Shown in pieces: positions 54,674 through 64,000 of a stretch of DNA of 64,000 nucleotides (its first letter is position 1; each line of letters opens with the position of its first letter). A program made the position numbers and the translations under genes. The stretch covers positions 930,001-994,000 of the forward strand of contig NZ_AQXW01000004.1 of the NCBI RefSeq assembly GCF_000376825.1, read 5' to 3'. The notes under the pieces were generated by a model. It saw only the letters and a program-made list of their open reading frames with translations, had not been told where the DNA came from and did no database searches. Source of the stretch: Demetria terragena DSM 11295. GTDB lineage: Bacteria; Actinomycetota; Actinomycetes; Actinomycetales; Dermatophilaceae.

Positions 54674-54847
54674 GGCACCAAGGCTTTCATGCCTGTCATT
54701 CAGGCGTGACGTCATCCACGGGCCGACGTATGCCACCGGCACGGCCGGCGGCCCGCGCGTTGCCTATCCCCCTCGGGTGGGCTGGGGCATACTGACCCGA
54801 ACCGCCGGGCCGTCGGCGGACTCTGCACTTCACTCGAGAGGCCTCAT

Positions 54848-55639
54848 ATGCTTCGCCGTTTCGCCGCCGACCACGTCAAGCCGCACCTGTCCGACGATGC
54901 CTGGCAGAAGTTGCGCCGGCTGGGTGGGGCGCCGTCATCACCGCCCGAATCATCACGGCCCGAGTCGTCACCGTCCTCGCTCACTGAGCTCGCGGTCAAG
55001 CACAAGACAGACAAGTGGAGTACTCGCCACCGCTACACCGGTCACTATGAACGGCACCTTGGTTACCTGCGCAATGAACAGTTCACGTTGCTGGAGATCG
55101 GCATCGGGGGCTACGCACGGGACGGTCAGGGCGGAGCGTCGTTGCGCATGTGGAAGGAGTTCTTCCCGAACGCCAGGATCATCGGCTTAGACATCGAGGA
55201 CAAGTCGTTCGCCCGCGAAGACCGCATTGAGACAGTCGTGGGCAGTCAGGACGATCAGGAGGTCCTTCGGAGAATCGCGGCCAGCGCCCCCGATCTGCAG
55301 GTGGTCATTGACGACGGCTCACACGTGAACGACCACATCTTGGCAACCTTCAACATCTTGTTCCCGCTGCTACCCGCAGGCGGCCACTACATGATCGAAG
55401 ACACGCAGACGTCGTACTGGCCCCGCTACGGCGGGACGCTCGACCCGGACGCCGGCGGCACGTCCAACGGTCTGGCCAGACGCTTGGTCCACGACATCAA
55501 CTACGAAGAACACACCGAAGACGGCTACGTGCCGACCTACGTGCAGAAGAACGTCACCGGCTTGCACGTGTACCACAACCTCATCTTTATCGATAAGGGA
55601 ATCAACGCCGAGGGTCGCGTCAAGATGCGCCGCGATTAA
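54848..55639 (+). CDS. Class I SAM-dependent methyltransferase (macrolide/glycopeptidolipid type)
   Basis: A 263-residue methyltransferase. The SAM-binding region is LLEIGIGGY followed by IIGLDIEDKS; VVIDDGSHVNDH supplies the metal-binding Asp pair typical of the MycE/TylF-like and mycobacterial glycopeptidolipid O-methyltransferases. A 45-residue Ser/Pro-rich stretch follows the first 25 residues. GAGAGG lies before the ATG. It is the only plus-strand gene within the atp region and ends at a classic terminator. No sugar or lipid pathway genes are adjacent, so the substrate is unknown; the setting suggests acquisition. Confidence 0.78.
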   Translation: MLRRFAADHVKPHLSDDAWQKLRRLGGAPSSPPESSRPESSPSSLTELAVKHKTDKWSTRHRYTGHYERHLGYLRNEQFTLLEIGIGGYARDGQGGASLRMWKEFFPNARIIGLDIEDKSFAREDRIETVVGSQDDQEVLRRIAASAPDLQVVIDDGSHVNDHILATFNILFPLLPAGGHYMIEDTQTSYWPRYGGTLDPDAGGTSNGLARRLVHDINYEEHTEDGYVPTYVQKNVTGLHVYHNLIFIDKGINAEGRVKMRRD

Positions 55640-55694
55640 GTGCCGCCAGGTCCGGCGTGCGGGAACTGGACGCCTCGCAGGACCCGAGACACGC

Positions 55695-55732
55695 AAAGGG
55701 CGCTTCCCCCACTCGGGGGAAGCGCCCTTTTT
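55695..55732 (+). terminator. Rho-independent terminator of the methyltransferase gene
   Basis: A perfect 16-bp stem (55695-55710 with 55715-55730), loop ACTC, followed by a short T-run (CTTTTTCG). It is 55 bases after the methyltransferase stop. It is the only terminator in the window with a clear T-run. Confidence 0.9.
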
Positions 55733-55739
55733 CGTGCAG

Positions 55740-55853
55740 TAGGTCTCGACAAGCTCGACCGGCGTTAGGTCAAGCTCGACCGGCGTTGGGTCTCGACAAG
55801 CTCGACCGGCGTTAGGTCAAGCTCGACCGGCGTTGGGCTCGACCGGCGTTAGG
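55740..55853. repeat. Repeat array of CTCGACCGGCGTT units at the atpD 3' end
   Basis: CTCGACCGGCGTT occurs five times (starting at 55754, 55775, 55801, 55822 and 55838), mostly in the longer unit GGTCTCGACAAGCTCGACC. It runs up to the stop codon of atpD at 55854-55856. It marks the point where the ATP synthase operon is broken. Confidence 0.88.
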
Positions 55854-57326
<1,473 letters not shown>

Positions 57327-57337
57327 CTAACTTCTTC

Positions 57338-58255
57338 TCAGGCCTCGGAGAGCGCGCTGGCGCCGCCGACGATCTCGGAGATCTCCTGGGTGATCTCCGC
57401 CTGGCGAGCCTGGTTGGCGAGACGGGTATAAGTCTTGATGAGCTCTTCGGCGTTGTCAGTCGCCGACTTCATGGCGCGCTGACGGGCAGCGAGCTCGGAG
57501 GCCGCAGCTTGCAACAGCGCGTTGTAGATGCGGGCGGTGATGTATTTCGGCAACAACGCGTCCAAGACCTCGGACGCATTGGGCTCGAAGTCGTACAGCG
57601 GCAGCGCGCCCGAAGACATCGCCGCCTTCGACGACTCATCGGTCGCGTCGGCTGAGTCCACGACCTCAAGCGGCAACAACCGCAGATCCCGTGGCTCCTG
57701 GGTGACCATCGACTTGAACTGGGTGTAGACGATGTGGACCTCGTCCACGCCGCCCTCCTCAGAACCCTTGCCGAACTCCTCCACGAGGCGCTCGCCGATG
57801 TCCTTGGCCGAGGCGAAGTCCGGCTTGTCAGTGAAGCCCGTCCACTCCGCGGCGTAGTCCCGGCGACGGAACTTGTAGTAACTCACGCCCTTGCGACCGA
57901 CGATGAACGGGACAACTTCCTTGCCCTCGTTCGTCAGCCGTTGGATCAACTCACCGCTCTGCTTGATCGCGTTGACCGAGTACGAACCCGCCAGGCCACG
58001 GTCGCTCGTACAAATGAGCACCGCTGCCTTCTTGGGGTTCTCTCGCTCGGTCAGGAGCAAGTGATCGGTCGTGGAGTTCCCGGCAACCGCCGAGCACGCA
58101 CGACTGATCGCGACGGCGTACGGGGTCGAACTCGTGACCGCCGCGCGGGCCTTGACGACCCGCGACGCGGCAATGAGCTCCATCGCCCGGGTGATCTTCT
58201 TGGTCGCCTGGACCGAGCGGATCCGCTGGCGGTATACCCGCTGCTGCCCTGCCAT
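57338..58255 (-). CDS. atpG: ATP synthase gamma subunit
   Basis: The central rotor shaft of F1 (305 residues). The N-terminal helix [21 protein letters not shown], the middle [15 protein letters not shown] and the C-terminal helix [21 protein letters not shown], cited in parts, are typical. An insert of about 20 residues before the C-terminal helix ([17 protein letters not shown]) is common in actinobacteria. The ATG is 30 bases after the atpA stop. Confidence 0.96.
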   Translation of the reverse strand: MAGQQRVYRQRIRSVQATKKITRAMELIAASRVVKARAAVTSSTPYAVAISRACSAVAGNSTTDHLLLTERENPKKAAVLICTSDRGLAGSYSVNAIKQSGELIQRLTNEGKEVVPFIVGRKGVSYYKFRRRDYAAEWTGFTDKPDFASAKDIGERLVEEFGKGSEEGGVDEVHIVYTQFKSMVTQEPRDLRLLPLEVVDSADATDESSKAAMSSGALPLYDFEPNASEVLDALLPKYITARIYNALLQAAASELAARQRAMKSATDNAEELIKTYTRLANQARQAEITQEISEIVGGASALSEA

Positions 58256-58285
58256 GTAAGGCCTCTCTTCGCCTCGTCTCGACCG

Positions 58286-59917
58286 TTACTTGTTGCGAAC
58301 GATCTGAGCCTGGTCCATCTGGTCCTGGGTGATCTCGTCGTGCTGCTCCGAGCCCTCACCGCCGTGGTCCTCGGTGGACTGGAACTGCTTCTGGAACTTC
58401 TCCATGGCAGCTTTCAGTGCGTCCTGACCGTCGTCCTCGAGCTTGTTGGTCTCGCGGATCGAGGACAGCAACCCAGACTCGTTGCGGCGCAGGAACTCGA
58501 TCCATTCGCGCTCGAAGCGGTTGACGTCTGCCACCGGAACGGTGTCGAACTTGCCGGTCGTACCGGCCCAGATCGAGGCAACCTGCTCTTCCACCGGGAA
58601 GGGCGCGTTCTGCGACTGCTTGAACATCGTCATCAGACGCTCACCGCGGGCGAGCTGCTGACGCGATGCCGCATCCAGGTCAGAAGCGAACATCGCGAAG
58701 GCCTGCATCTCGCGGTACTGCGCCAGGTCAACCTTGATCGAACCGGTGACCTTCTTCATCGCCTTGGTCATGGCCGCACCACCCACACGCGACACGGATA
58801 CACCGACGTCGACGGCGGGACGCTGGTCAGCGTTGAACAGGTCCGACTGCAAGAAGATCTGGCCGTCAGTGATCGAGATGACGTTGGTCGGGATGTATGC
58901 CGACACGTCACCAGCCTTGGTCTCAATGATTGGCAAACCAGTCATCGAGCCAGCGCCGAGCTCGTCGCTCAACTTGGCGCAACGCTCAAGCAGGCGGCTG
59001 TGCAGGTAGAAGACGTCACCGGGGTATGCCTCACGGCCCGGCGGACGACGCAACAACAGCGACATGGCGCGGTACGCCTCGGCCTGCTTGGACAGGTCGT
59101 CGAACACGATGAGGACGTGCTTGCCGTCGTACATCCAGTGCTGACCGATGGCCGAACCGGTGAACGGGGCGAGGTACTTGAAGCCGGCCGGGTCACCCGC
59201 GGGGGCGTTGACGATGGTGGTGTATTCCATCGCGCCCGCCTCTTCCAGGGTCGCGCGGACCTCGGAGACGGTGGAGTTCTTCTGACCGATGGCCACGTAG
59301 ATGCAGCGAACCTGCTTCTCCGGGTCTCCGGTCTCCCAGTTCTGCTTCTGGTTGATGATCGTGTCGGTCGCGATCGTGGTCTTACCGGTCTTACGGTCAC
59401 CAATGATCAGCTGACGCTGGCCACGGCCGATGGGGGTCATCGAGTCGATGGCCTTGATTCCGGTCATGAGCGGCTCGTGCACCGACTTACGCGATACCAC
59501 GTTGGGTGCCTGCAACTCGAGCGCGCGGCGGCCTTCGGAGGCGATGTCGCCTAGTCCGTCGATGGGCTGACCCAGCGGGTCGACCACCCGGCCGAGGAAG
59601 GCGTCGCCGACCTGTACGGAGAGAACCTCACCGGTGCGCTTGACTTCCTGACCCTCTTCGATACCACCGAAGTCACCCAGGATGACGACACCAATGTCGT
59701 GCACGTCCAGGTTCAGGGCGAGGCCGAGCGTGCCGTCCTGGAACTGCAGCAACTCGTTGGTCATGGCGGACGGCAGACCCTCAACGTGGGCGATGCCGTC
59801 GCTGGCGTCAATCACGACGCCGACCTCTTCGCGCGAGGCCGCATCGGGTTCGTACGACTGGACATAGCTGTCCAGCGCGTCCCGGATCTCCTCCGGACGG
59901 ATCGAGAGCTCCGTCAT
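58286..59917 (-). CDS. atpA: ATP synthase alpha subunit
   Basis: The nucleotide-binding, non-catalytic alpha subunit (543 residues). P-loop GDRKTGKTT (173-181) and the ITDGQIFL and [14 protein letters not shown] segments are present. A charged C-terminal tail of about 35 residues ([20 protein letters not shown]) extends past the usual end, as in mycobacteria, where it dampens ATP hydrolysis. The ATG has AAGGAG upstream and lies 86 bases after the atpH stop. Confidence 0.97.
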   Translation of the reverse strand: MTELSIRPEEIRDALDSYVQSYEPDAASREEVGVVIDASDGIAHVEGLPSAMTNELLQFQDGTLGLALNLDVHDIGVVILGDFGGIEEGQEVKRTGEVLSVQVGDAFLGRVVDPLGQPIDGLGDIASEGRRALELQAPNVVSRKSVHEPLMTGIKAIDSMTPIGRGQRQLIIGDRKTGKTTIATDTIINQKQNWETGDPEKQVRCIYVAIGQKNSTVSEVRATLEEAGAMEYTTIVNAPAGDPAGFKYLAPFTGSAIGQHWMYDGKHVLIVFDDLSKQAEAYRAMSLLLRRPPGREAYPGDVFYLHSRLLERCAKLSDELGAGSMTGLPIIETKAGDVSAYIPTNVISITDGQIFLQSDLFNADQRPAVDVGVSVSRVGGAAMTKAMKKVTGSIKVDLAQYREMQAFAMFASDLDAASRQQLARGERLMTMFKQSQNAPFPVEEQVASIWAGTTGKFDTVPVADVNRFEREWIEFLRRNESGLLSSIRETNKLEDDGQDALKAAMEKFQKQFQSTEDHGGEGSEQHDEITQDQMDQAQIVRNK

Positions 59918-60003
59918 TGTCTTCTCCTTTATGCCGGGTTCGTCCGTGTGGTGAGAACCCGAGGGCTTCGGTATCTGCTTCGTCGGTCGAGCGTGGTGTT
60001 GCG

Positions 60004-60813
60004 TTAGCCGGCCATCGCGCGTCGGGCCTCTTCAAGGCGTCCCGACACGCTGCCATCGATGATGTCGTCACCGATCTGAACTCGCAGTCCGCCAACCAAC
60101 TCTGGGTCGACCAGGACGTTGAGCTGGACCTGCTTGCCGTAGTTCTTCGAGAGCACCTGAGTGAGTCGCTGAGCGTCGTCGTCCGCGAGCGCGCGAGCAC
60201 TGGTCACGATCGCGACCAACTGCTCACGGCGGCGAGCGGCGACGTCGGCATAGCGCTGCACTGCCTGGTCAAAACGCTGACCACGCGGGTTGTGTGCTGC
60301 CAATGCGGCGAGCCGCTGGGCTTCCGGTGTGGCCTTGCCCTCGAGGAGCTTGGACACCAGTGCTGACTTGTCCTCGCCCGAGCGACGACGGTCGGCCAGT
60401 GCGTCCCGCAGCGTGGGAGAGTCCCGCACCGCTTGACCAAGGATGAACAAGTCGTGCTCGACCTGTTCGATCCGGCCTTCGCTCTCCGCGTGGGCCAGCA
60501 CGGCTTCGGCGCCCAACAGGTCAATGGCATCTGCCATGTCCCGCTCGGCACTCCACCGTTGCCCCGTCGCCTTACGGACAATTTCTCGGGCAGTGTCGGA
60601 GACCTTGCCCTCGAAGAGCCGATCGACCAGTCCCTGACGGGAAACGGCCGGACGAGATGGGTCGGACAACGACCGTCGCAGCGCAGCGCTGCCGTCGAGC
60701 GTGCGCCCGACAAAGAACAGCTCTTCGGCCAGGTCAGCAGTGCTGCCCTGGGCCAGTGCCTGCTCCAACGCGTTGCGCGAGGTGAGCAGAGCGCCGCGAG
60801 ACGAGCCGTCCAT
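60004..60813 (-). CDS. atpH: ATP synthase delta subunit
   Basis: The stator subunit linking F1 to the b subunit (269 residues, longer than in E. coli as usual in actinobacteria). The C-terminal segment [20 protein letters not shown] and [16 protein letters not shown] are diagnostic. The ATG shares one base with the atpF stop (TAATG), giving tight coupling. Unlike in mycobacteria, it is separate from the b subunit. Confidence 0.95.
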   Translation of the reverse strand: MDGSSRGALLTSRNALEQALAQGSTADLAEELFFVGRTLDGSAALRRSLSDPSRPAVSRQGLVDRLFEGKVSDTAREIVRKATGQRWSAERDMADAIDLLGAEAVLAHAESEGRIEQVEHDLFILGQAVRDSPTLRDALADRRRSGEDKSALVSKLLEGKATPEAQRLAALAAHNPRGQRFDQAVQRYADVAARRREQLVAIVTSARALADDDAQRLTQVLSKNYGKQVQLNVLVDPELVGGLRVQIGDDIIDGSVSGRLEEARRAMAG

Positions 60814-61397
60814 TAGGACTCCTCAGCCTTGGCGCCGGCCTTGACGGTCTTGGCATCGCCAGCCTCAAGGTCAGCAAGGAAGCGCTCGACGATGCCGCGC
60901 TGACGCGTCTCGTCTTCCAGCGACTCCCCAACAATGCGACCCGCGAGGTCGGTCGACATCCGGCCGACGTCACCGCGAAGCGACACCGCTGCCGCCTGCC
61001 GCTCAGCCTCAATGGACTTGTGCGCCGACTCGGTGATCCGGCCTGCCTCGACGCCCGCCTGAGTACGCGCTTCGGCGACGATGTCCGCGCCCTGGGCGCG
61101 TGCGTCTTCGCGAATCTTGCCCGCCTCGGCATGCGCCTCGGAGAGCTGCTTTTCGTACTTGGCCTTGGCCGCTTCGGCTTCCTTCTGGGCAGCCTCAGCC
61201 TCTTCCATGCCGCCTTCGATGGCGGCCGTACGCTCGGCGTACATCTCCTCCATGCGGGGCACGACCTTCTTGGCATAGAGCCAATAAAGGATCGCGAAGG
61301 CGACGAGCCCGACGATGATCTCCGCGGGGTGCGGGAGCAGCGGCAGATCCTTGGGCCAACCGACGCTGTCGGCGGCCGCAAGCTTTGGAGTGCTCAC
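60813..61397 (-). CDS. atpF: ATP synthase b subunit
   Basis: The peripheral stalk subunit (194 residues): an N-terminal membrane helix (EIIVGLVAFAILYWLYAKKV) and a long charged coiled coil (EAEAAQKEAEAAKAKYEKQL and on). The GTG start has GAGAGGAAG upstream. It is coupled to atpH by TAATG overlap. Confidence 0.95.
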   Translation of the reverse strand: MSTPKLAAADSVGWPKDLPLLPHPAEIIVGLVAFAILYWLYAKKVVPRMEEMYAERTAAIEGGMEEAEAAQKEAEAAKAKYEKQLSEAHAEAGKIREDARAQGADIVAEARTQAGVEAGRITESAHKSIEAERQAAAVSLRGDVGRMSTDLAGRIVGESLEDETRQRGIVERFLADLEAGDAKTVKAGAKAEES

Positions 61398-61450
61398 GAC
61401 GCTTCCTCTCTGCTAGTCAAGCGAGCTAATGGACCTGTGTTTCAGGTCTA

Positions 61451-61672
61451 TTAACTCGGCGCCTCGCCCATGAAGACGAACGCAAAGACCAGACCCAAAA
61501 TGGCGAGGGCCTCGGTGAGGGCCATGCCGGTGAAGGCGATGGTCTGCAGGGTGCCGCGAGCCTCAGGCTGACGAGCAACGCCGTTGATGTAGGCGGCGAA
61601 GATCAGGCCCACACCGATACCGGGTCCGATGGCGGCAAGGCCGTAGCCGAGGTAAGCAATGCTTCCGTACAT
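61451..61672 (-). CDS. atpE: ATP synthase c subunit
   Basis: The proton-carrying c-ring subunit (73 residues): two membrane helices joined by the polar loop ARQPEARG, with the essential carboxylate E54 in the second helix ([10 protein letters not shown]). The first helix has the glycine-rich [18 protein letters not shown]. It is encoded between atpB (102-base gap) and atpF (53-base gap). The sequence suggests H+ rather than Na+ coupling, as ion-binding polar residues near E54 are few. Confidence 0.96.
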   Translation of the reverse strand: MYGSIAYLGYGLAAIGPGIGVGLIFAAYINGVARQPEARGTLQTIAFTGMALTEALAILGLVFAFVFMGEAPS

Positions 61673-61774
61673 CTCGATGACTCACTTTCGTGTTTCTGTG
61701 GTCCCCGCCTGGCGTGTCACCGGGCGGAAGTCTGAAGGTTTGCGGTGCGTATGAAGTTGTGAAAGTGCGGGCGC

Positions 61775-62596
61775 TCAGTGGTGCTCGGACACTGCGTCCG
61801 AGATGTAGAGGGCCGTGAGCAGCGTGAAGATGAAGGCCTGGAGGAACTCCACCAGGAGTTCGAAGAAGGTCATCAGGATGGCCATGCCGAAGGACATGAC
61901 TCCGGAGAACTTCAGGAAGATGCCGTCGCCGTGCAGGAGCAGGTACTGACCACCCAGGATGAAGACCAACAGCATCAGGTGGCCGGCCATCATGTTGCCG
62001 AAGAGTCGCAGCGCGAGTGTCAGCGGGCGGATGAAGAAGTAGGTCAGGAACTCCAGCACGAACATGATCGGCTTGAGCCAGCCGGGCAGGCCGGGCGGAA
62101 TAAGCGAGCCGAGGTATTTGCCGAAACCACCCTTAGTGCGGATCCCCACCACGTGGTAGGTGACGTAGACAATCGCGGTCAGCACGATCGGGAAGGCGAT
62201 GGTGCTCATGGTCGGGAACTGCACGAACGGCAGAATCCCGAAGAGGTTATTGAGCAGGATCAGCGTGAAGACGGTGAACAGCAACGGCAAGAAGGGCCGC
62301 AGGTGCTTGTCGCCGATGACGTCGCGCCCGATCGAGTTGCGCACGAAACCGTAGATCTGCTCGGCATAGAACTGGCGCTTACCGGGCACCACGGTCAACT
62401 TGCCTGCGACGGTCACAAAGAACCAGCCGAGAACCGCGACCGAGATCAGCATCATGGCCGCCGGGCGGGTAAAGGCCCAGTCGCTGCCACCGCCGATCAG
62501 TGACCAGAAGAAGACCTCAGTGCCGGGGGCCTCAAAGCTCTCTCCGTCACCGGCCGCCGAAAGCGCCGCCAGGCTGGACGTCATGCTCAGGCTCAC
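61775..62596 (-). CDS. atpB: ATP synthase a subunit
   Basis: The proton-channel a subunit (273 residues, about six membrane helices). The essential arginine is R197 in PLTLALRLFGNMMAGH; NNLFGILPF and GKYLGSLIPPG are further marks. The GTG at 62596 has GGAGGAGAGG upstream; an ATG four codons later is possible. A 62-codon open frame ends in the GTGA overlapping this start. Confidence 0.95.
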   Translation of the reverse strand: MSLSMTSSLAALSAAGDGESFEAPGTEVFFWSLIGGGSDWAFTRPAAMMLISVAVLGWFFVTVAGKLTVVPGKRQFYAEQIYGFVRNSIGRDVIGDKHLRPFLPLLFTVFTLILLNNLFGILPFVQFPTMSTIAFPIVLTAIVYVTYHVVGIRTKGGFGKYLGSLIPPGLPGWLKPIMFVLEFLTYFFIRPLTLALRLFGNMMAGHLMLLVFILGGQYLLLHGDGIFLKFSGVMSFGMAILMTFFELLVEFLQAFIFTLLTALYISDAVSEHH

Positions 62597-62781
62597 TGCC
62601 TCTCCTCCATCGAAACGGTGTGCTCGCTGACGTCCGCCACACCGTGGCAGTTCAGCAGATCAGTCGCCAGACGCTGGCGTAGAACGTGAATGCTCGAACG
62701 TGCGGCACGAGCCAGGTCGTACGCTACCCGACCTTGCGCTACGCACGAAAAACGGGATCCCCCAGGATGAGGAGTCGTCAT
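62593..62781 (-). CDS. Possible small gene between atpI and atpB
   Basis: A 62-residue frame starts in an ATGA shared with the atpI stop and ends in a GTGA shared with the atpB start. The product is basic and soluble (ARAARSSIHVLRQRLATDLL) without a membrane helix, so it is not AtpZ. Against it, codon third positions are poorer in G/C than in neighbours and no ribosome-binding site is needed only if coupled. It could also be a leader that carries ribosomes from atpI to atpB. Confidence 0.35.
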   Translation of the reverse strand: MTTPHPGGSRFSCVAQGRVAYDLARAARSSIHVLRQRLATDLLNCHGVADVSEHTVSMEERQ

Positions 62782-63224
62782 GACGCACCCTCTGCTGCAT
62801 CAGGCGCAGGCTCGTCATAGATCGGAACGCGCGCCTGTCGCCACGCCACGACCTGCGCGACCTGCCACACGACGATGCTCACCAGCATGGCCACCCCAGC
62901 TGACCAAGAATCGAGAGCCTCGATCTGGCGGGCGACCACCAGGACACCGAACAACACGATGATCTGTCCGAAGTACGTCGCCATGCCGACAGCCATGAAC
63001 AACATGGGGTCAGCGCTGCGGACGAACTTGGACATCATCAGCATGCCGGACACGAAGAAGGCGACCGCGATTCCAGCGCCGACAAGGCCCGACCAAAACG
63101 CGGTGAGGTCACGCACGATCCAGAGGATCACGGCGGTGGCAACACCGGCGATCGCCGTCGGGACAGCGGCACGCCGAAGCACGAGCCGGAAGGGGTTATG
63201 CCCTGATCCGATCGGTGCGGCCAT
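62778..63224 (-). CDS. atpI: AtpI-like membrane protein at the head of the atp operon
   Basis: A 148-residue protein with four membrane helices (VATAVILWIVRDLTAF, GIAVAFFVSGMLMMSKF, VGMATYFGQIIVLFGVLVVA, AGVAMLVSIVVWQVAQVVAW). By position and layout it is the AtpI-like protein (Rv1303-like) that precedes atpB. The ATG at 63224 is preceded by AGGTGA; a GTG four codons earlier is possible. AtpI proteins assist c-ring assembly. Strong hairpins lie upstream. Confidence 0.8.
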   Translation of the reverse strand: MAAPIGSGHNPFRLVLRRAAVPTAIAGVATAVILWIVRDLTAFWSGLVGAGIAVAFFVSGMLMMSKFVRSADPMLFMAVGMATYFGQIIVLFGVLVVARQIEALDSWSAGVAMLVSIVVWQVAQVVAWRQARVPIYDEPAPDAAEGAS

Positions 63225-63284
63225 CGTGAAAGTCACCTGCCTGAAGGGCGGTCGGGAGATGCGAGTCGACGAGCAGCCAGGCGC

Positions 63285-63326
63285 CCGTCGATCTGCTTGT
63301 GAAAACTATCACAAGCAGATCGACGG
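63285..63326. terminator. 18-bp perfect hairpin upstream of atpI
   Basis: CCGTCGATCTGCTTGTGA (63285-63302) pairs perfectly with 63309-63326, loop AAACTA. It lies between the WecA-like gene and atpI, both on the minus strand, 60 bases before atpI. There is no T-run. It can end the upstream transcript or form a structured atp leader. Confidence 0.6.
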
Positions 63327-63363
63327 TGGCGAATTCAGCCGCTCCTCGGCTTTCGGTTCTAAC

Positions 63364-63411
63364 TTCGGTCAGACCATCCGTGAGCATGTGCTCACGGATG
63401 GTCTGACCGAA
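63364..63411. terminator. 23-bp near-perfect palindrome after the WecA-like gene
   Basis: The arms 63364-63386 and 63389-63411 match over all 23 bases with only TG between them. It is 40 bases downstream of the WecA-like stop codon. As DNA it can form a cruciform; as RNA a long stem. Lying in front of the second hairpin, it probably insulates the atp operon from the gene upstream. No T-run. Confidence 0.6.
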
Positions 63412-63450
63412 CTTCGACATACCGACCTAATCGTGCCGCGGATGCGTTGA

Positions 63451-64000
63451 TCAGGGCGTGTGCTGGGCCATCCACTTCGGCACACCCCAGGTGAGCACCA
63501 ACGAGCCGCCGAGCAGTGCCGCCAGAATGGTCGCGGCCACCGGCAGCGGGAACCACGAGAACGCCAGCACGCCCACTGCGATCGAAAACGACCAGGCGTA
63601 GAGGATGAGCACCGCCCGGCGGTGGGTATGCCCGATCAGCATCATCTTGTGATGCAGGTGAAGTCGGTCGGGGCGGCTGAAGTTCAGGCCTCGTCGCCGG
63701 AAGGCCATGACGATGTCGATGACTGGCAGCATCAAGATCGCGACTGGCAGCGCGATGGGCAGCCACCACGACACCGTCGGAGAAACATCGACCTTGGCCG
63801 GGTCGTAGTCGCCCGTAAAACTGATCGTCGCTGCGGACAGCAACAGGCCGAGCAACAGCGCTCCGGAGTCGCCCATGAAGAGCCTGGCCGGATGGAAGTT
63901 GTGCGGCAGGAAACCCAAGCAACACCCCACCACCACAGCGCTCAGGAGCGCCGCCACCGAGAACACATTGGGCGGATCAAACCGGGGCTGCTGGTAGGCC
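63451..64000 (-). CDS. wecA: WecA/MraY-like phosphotransferase, C-terminal part
   Basis: The last 183 residues of an undecaprenyl- or decaprenyl-phosphate sugar-1-phosphate transferase; the 5' end is outside the window and the frame is open to the edge. FHPARLFMGDSGALLLG and the histidine-rich RPDRLHLHHKMMLIGHTHRRA are hallmarks of the WecA branch rather than MraY. At least four membrane helices are visible. It starts cell-wall linker (arabinogalactan- or teichoic-type) synthesis. It precedes the atp operon, as rfe does in mycobacteria. Confidence 0.9.
   Translation of the reverse strand, partial: AYQQPRFDPPNVFSVAALLSAVVVGCCLGFLPHNFHPARLFMGDSGALLLGLLLSAATISFTGDYDPAKVDVSPTVSWWLPIALPVAILMLPVIDIVMAFRRRGLNFSRPDRLHLHHKMMLIGHTHRRAVLILYAWSFSIAVGVLAFSWFPLPVAATILAALLGGSLVLTWGVPKWMAQHTP

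Noticed and set aside
63196-63420. 74-codon minus-strand frame starting MSKFGQTIREHMLTDGLTE
   Set aside because: It is made of the two hairpins and overlaps the 5' end of atpI; the mirrored frame on the other strand shows it is a product of the palindrome.

Overview
The window is a 64 kb chromosomal segment from a high-GC Gram-positive bacterium, most likely an actinobacterium of the Micrococcales. The evidence is the GC-rich third codon positions, many GTG starts and 4-bp ATGA/GTGA gene overlaps, NucS (EndoMS) mismatch repair, the GlgE alpha-glucan pathway, a DUF2550 protein beside atpC, and gene neighbourhoods resembling mycobacterial ligA-mnmA-iscS-etfAB and rfe-atp-nucS-glgB-glgE-glgP. 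Many genes also appear leaderless, with a TAnnnT hexamer 6-7 nt before the start codon. Genus and species cannot be read from the sequence.

Layout. 0-2.1 kb is a small accessory patch: a PIN toxin-antitoxin pair, a decayed type I methylase (hsdM) relic and a DinB-like protein, ended by a tandem repeat that runs into the 3' end of ligA. 2.2-13.1 kb (mostly minus strand) holds ligA, a MetE-like protein, a lipoprotein, mnmA, iscS, then etfBA, an enoyl-CoA hydratase and a YbjN protein. 13.2-33.5 kb is dominated by alpha-glucan metabolism (glgX, glgP, glgE, a fused maltokinase-branching enzyme, pgm), interleaved with lipid-kinase, ABC-transporter and membrane-protein genes. 34.0-37.9 kb is an uncharacterised minus-strand set: an ATP-grasp protein, two esterase-like hydrolases and a YbbN-like thioredoxin/TPR protein. 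38-47.4 kb is acyl-CoA metabolism: a B12-dependent acyl-CoA mutase large subunit, a MarR regulator, MeaB, thiolase and hydroxyacyl-CoA dehydrogenase. 47.5-52 kb holds nucS, a DUF559 protein, a gamma-glutamyltransferase-like protein, a STAS protein and a PduO-type cobalamin adenosyltransferase. 52-63.2 kb is the F1Fo ATP synthase locus, but atpC is cut off from atpD by three unrelated genes. The window ends inside a WecA-like phosphotransferase gene.

How the parts fit. ETF, hydratase, dehydrogenase and thiolase form a beta-oxidation set; near-identical 16-bp operators in front of etfBA and the dehydrogenase gene suggest one TetR-type regulator for both. The mutase, MeaB and the adenosyltransferase form a B12-dependent acyl-CoA branch; a perfect 20-bp palindrome sits on the mutase promoter. 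The glucan genes turn glucose-1-phosphate and maltose-1-phosphate into branched glucan and back; no trehalose synthase is present. A CTCGACCGGCG-type repeat family occurs at four places, each at a gene-order break or a damaged gene, suggesting that it marks past rearrangements.
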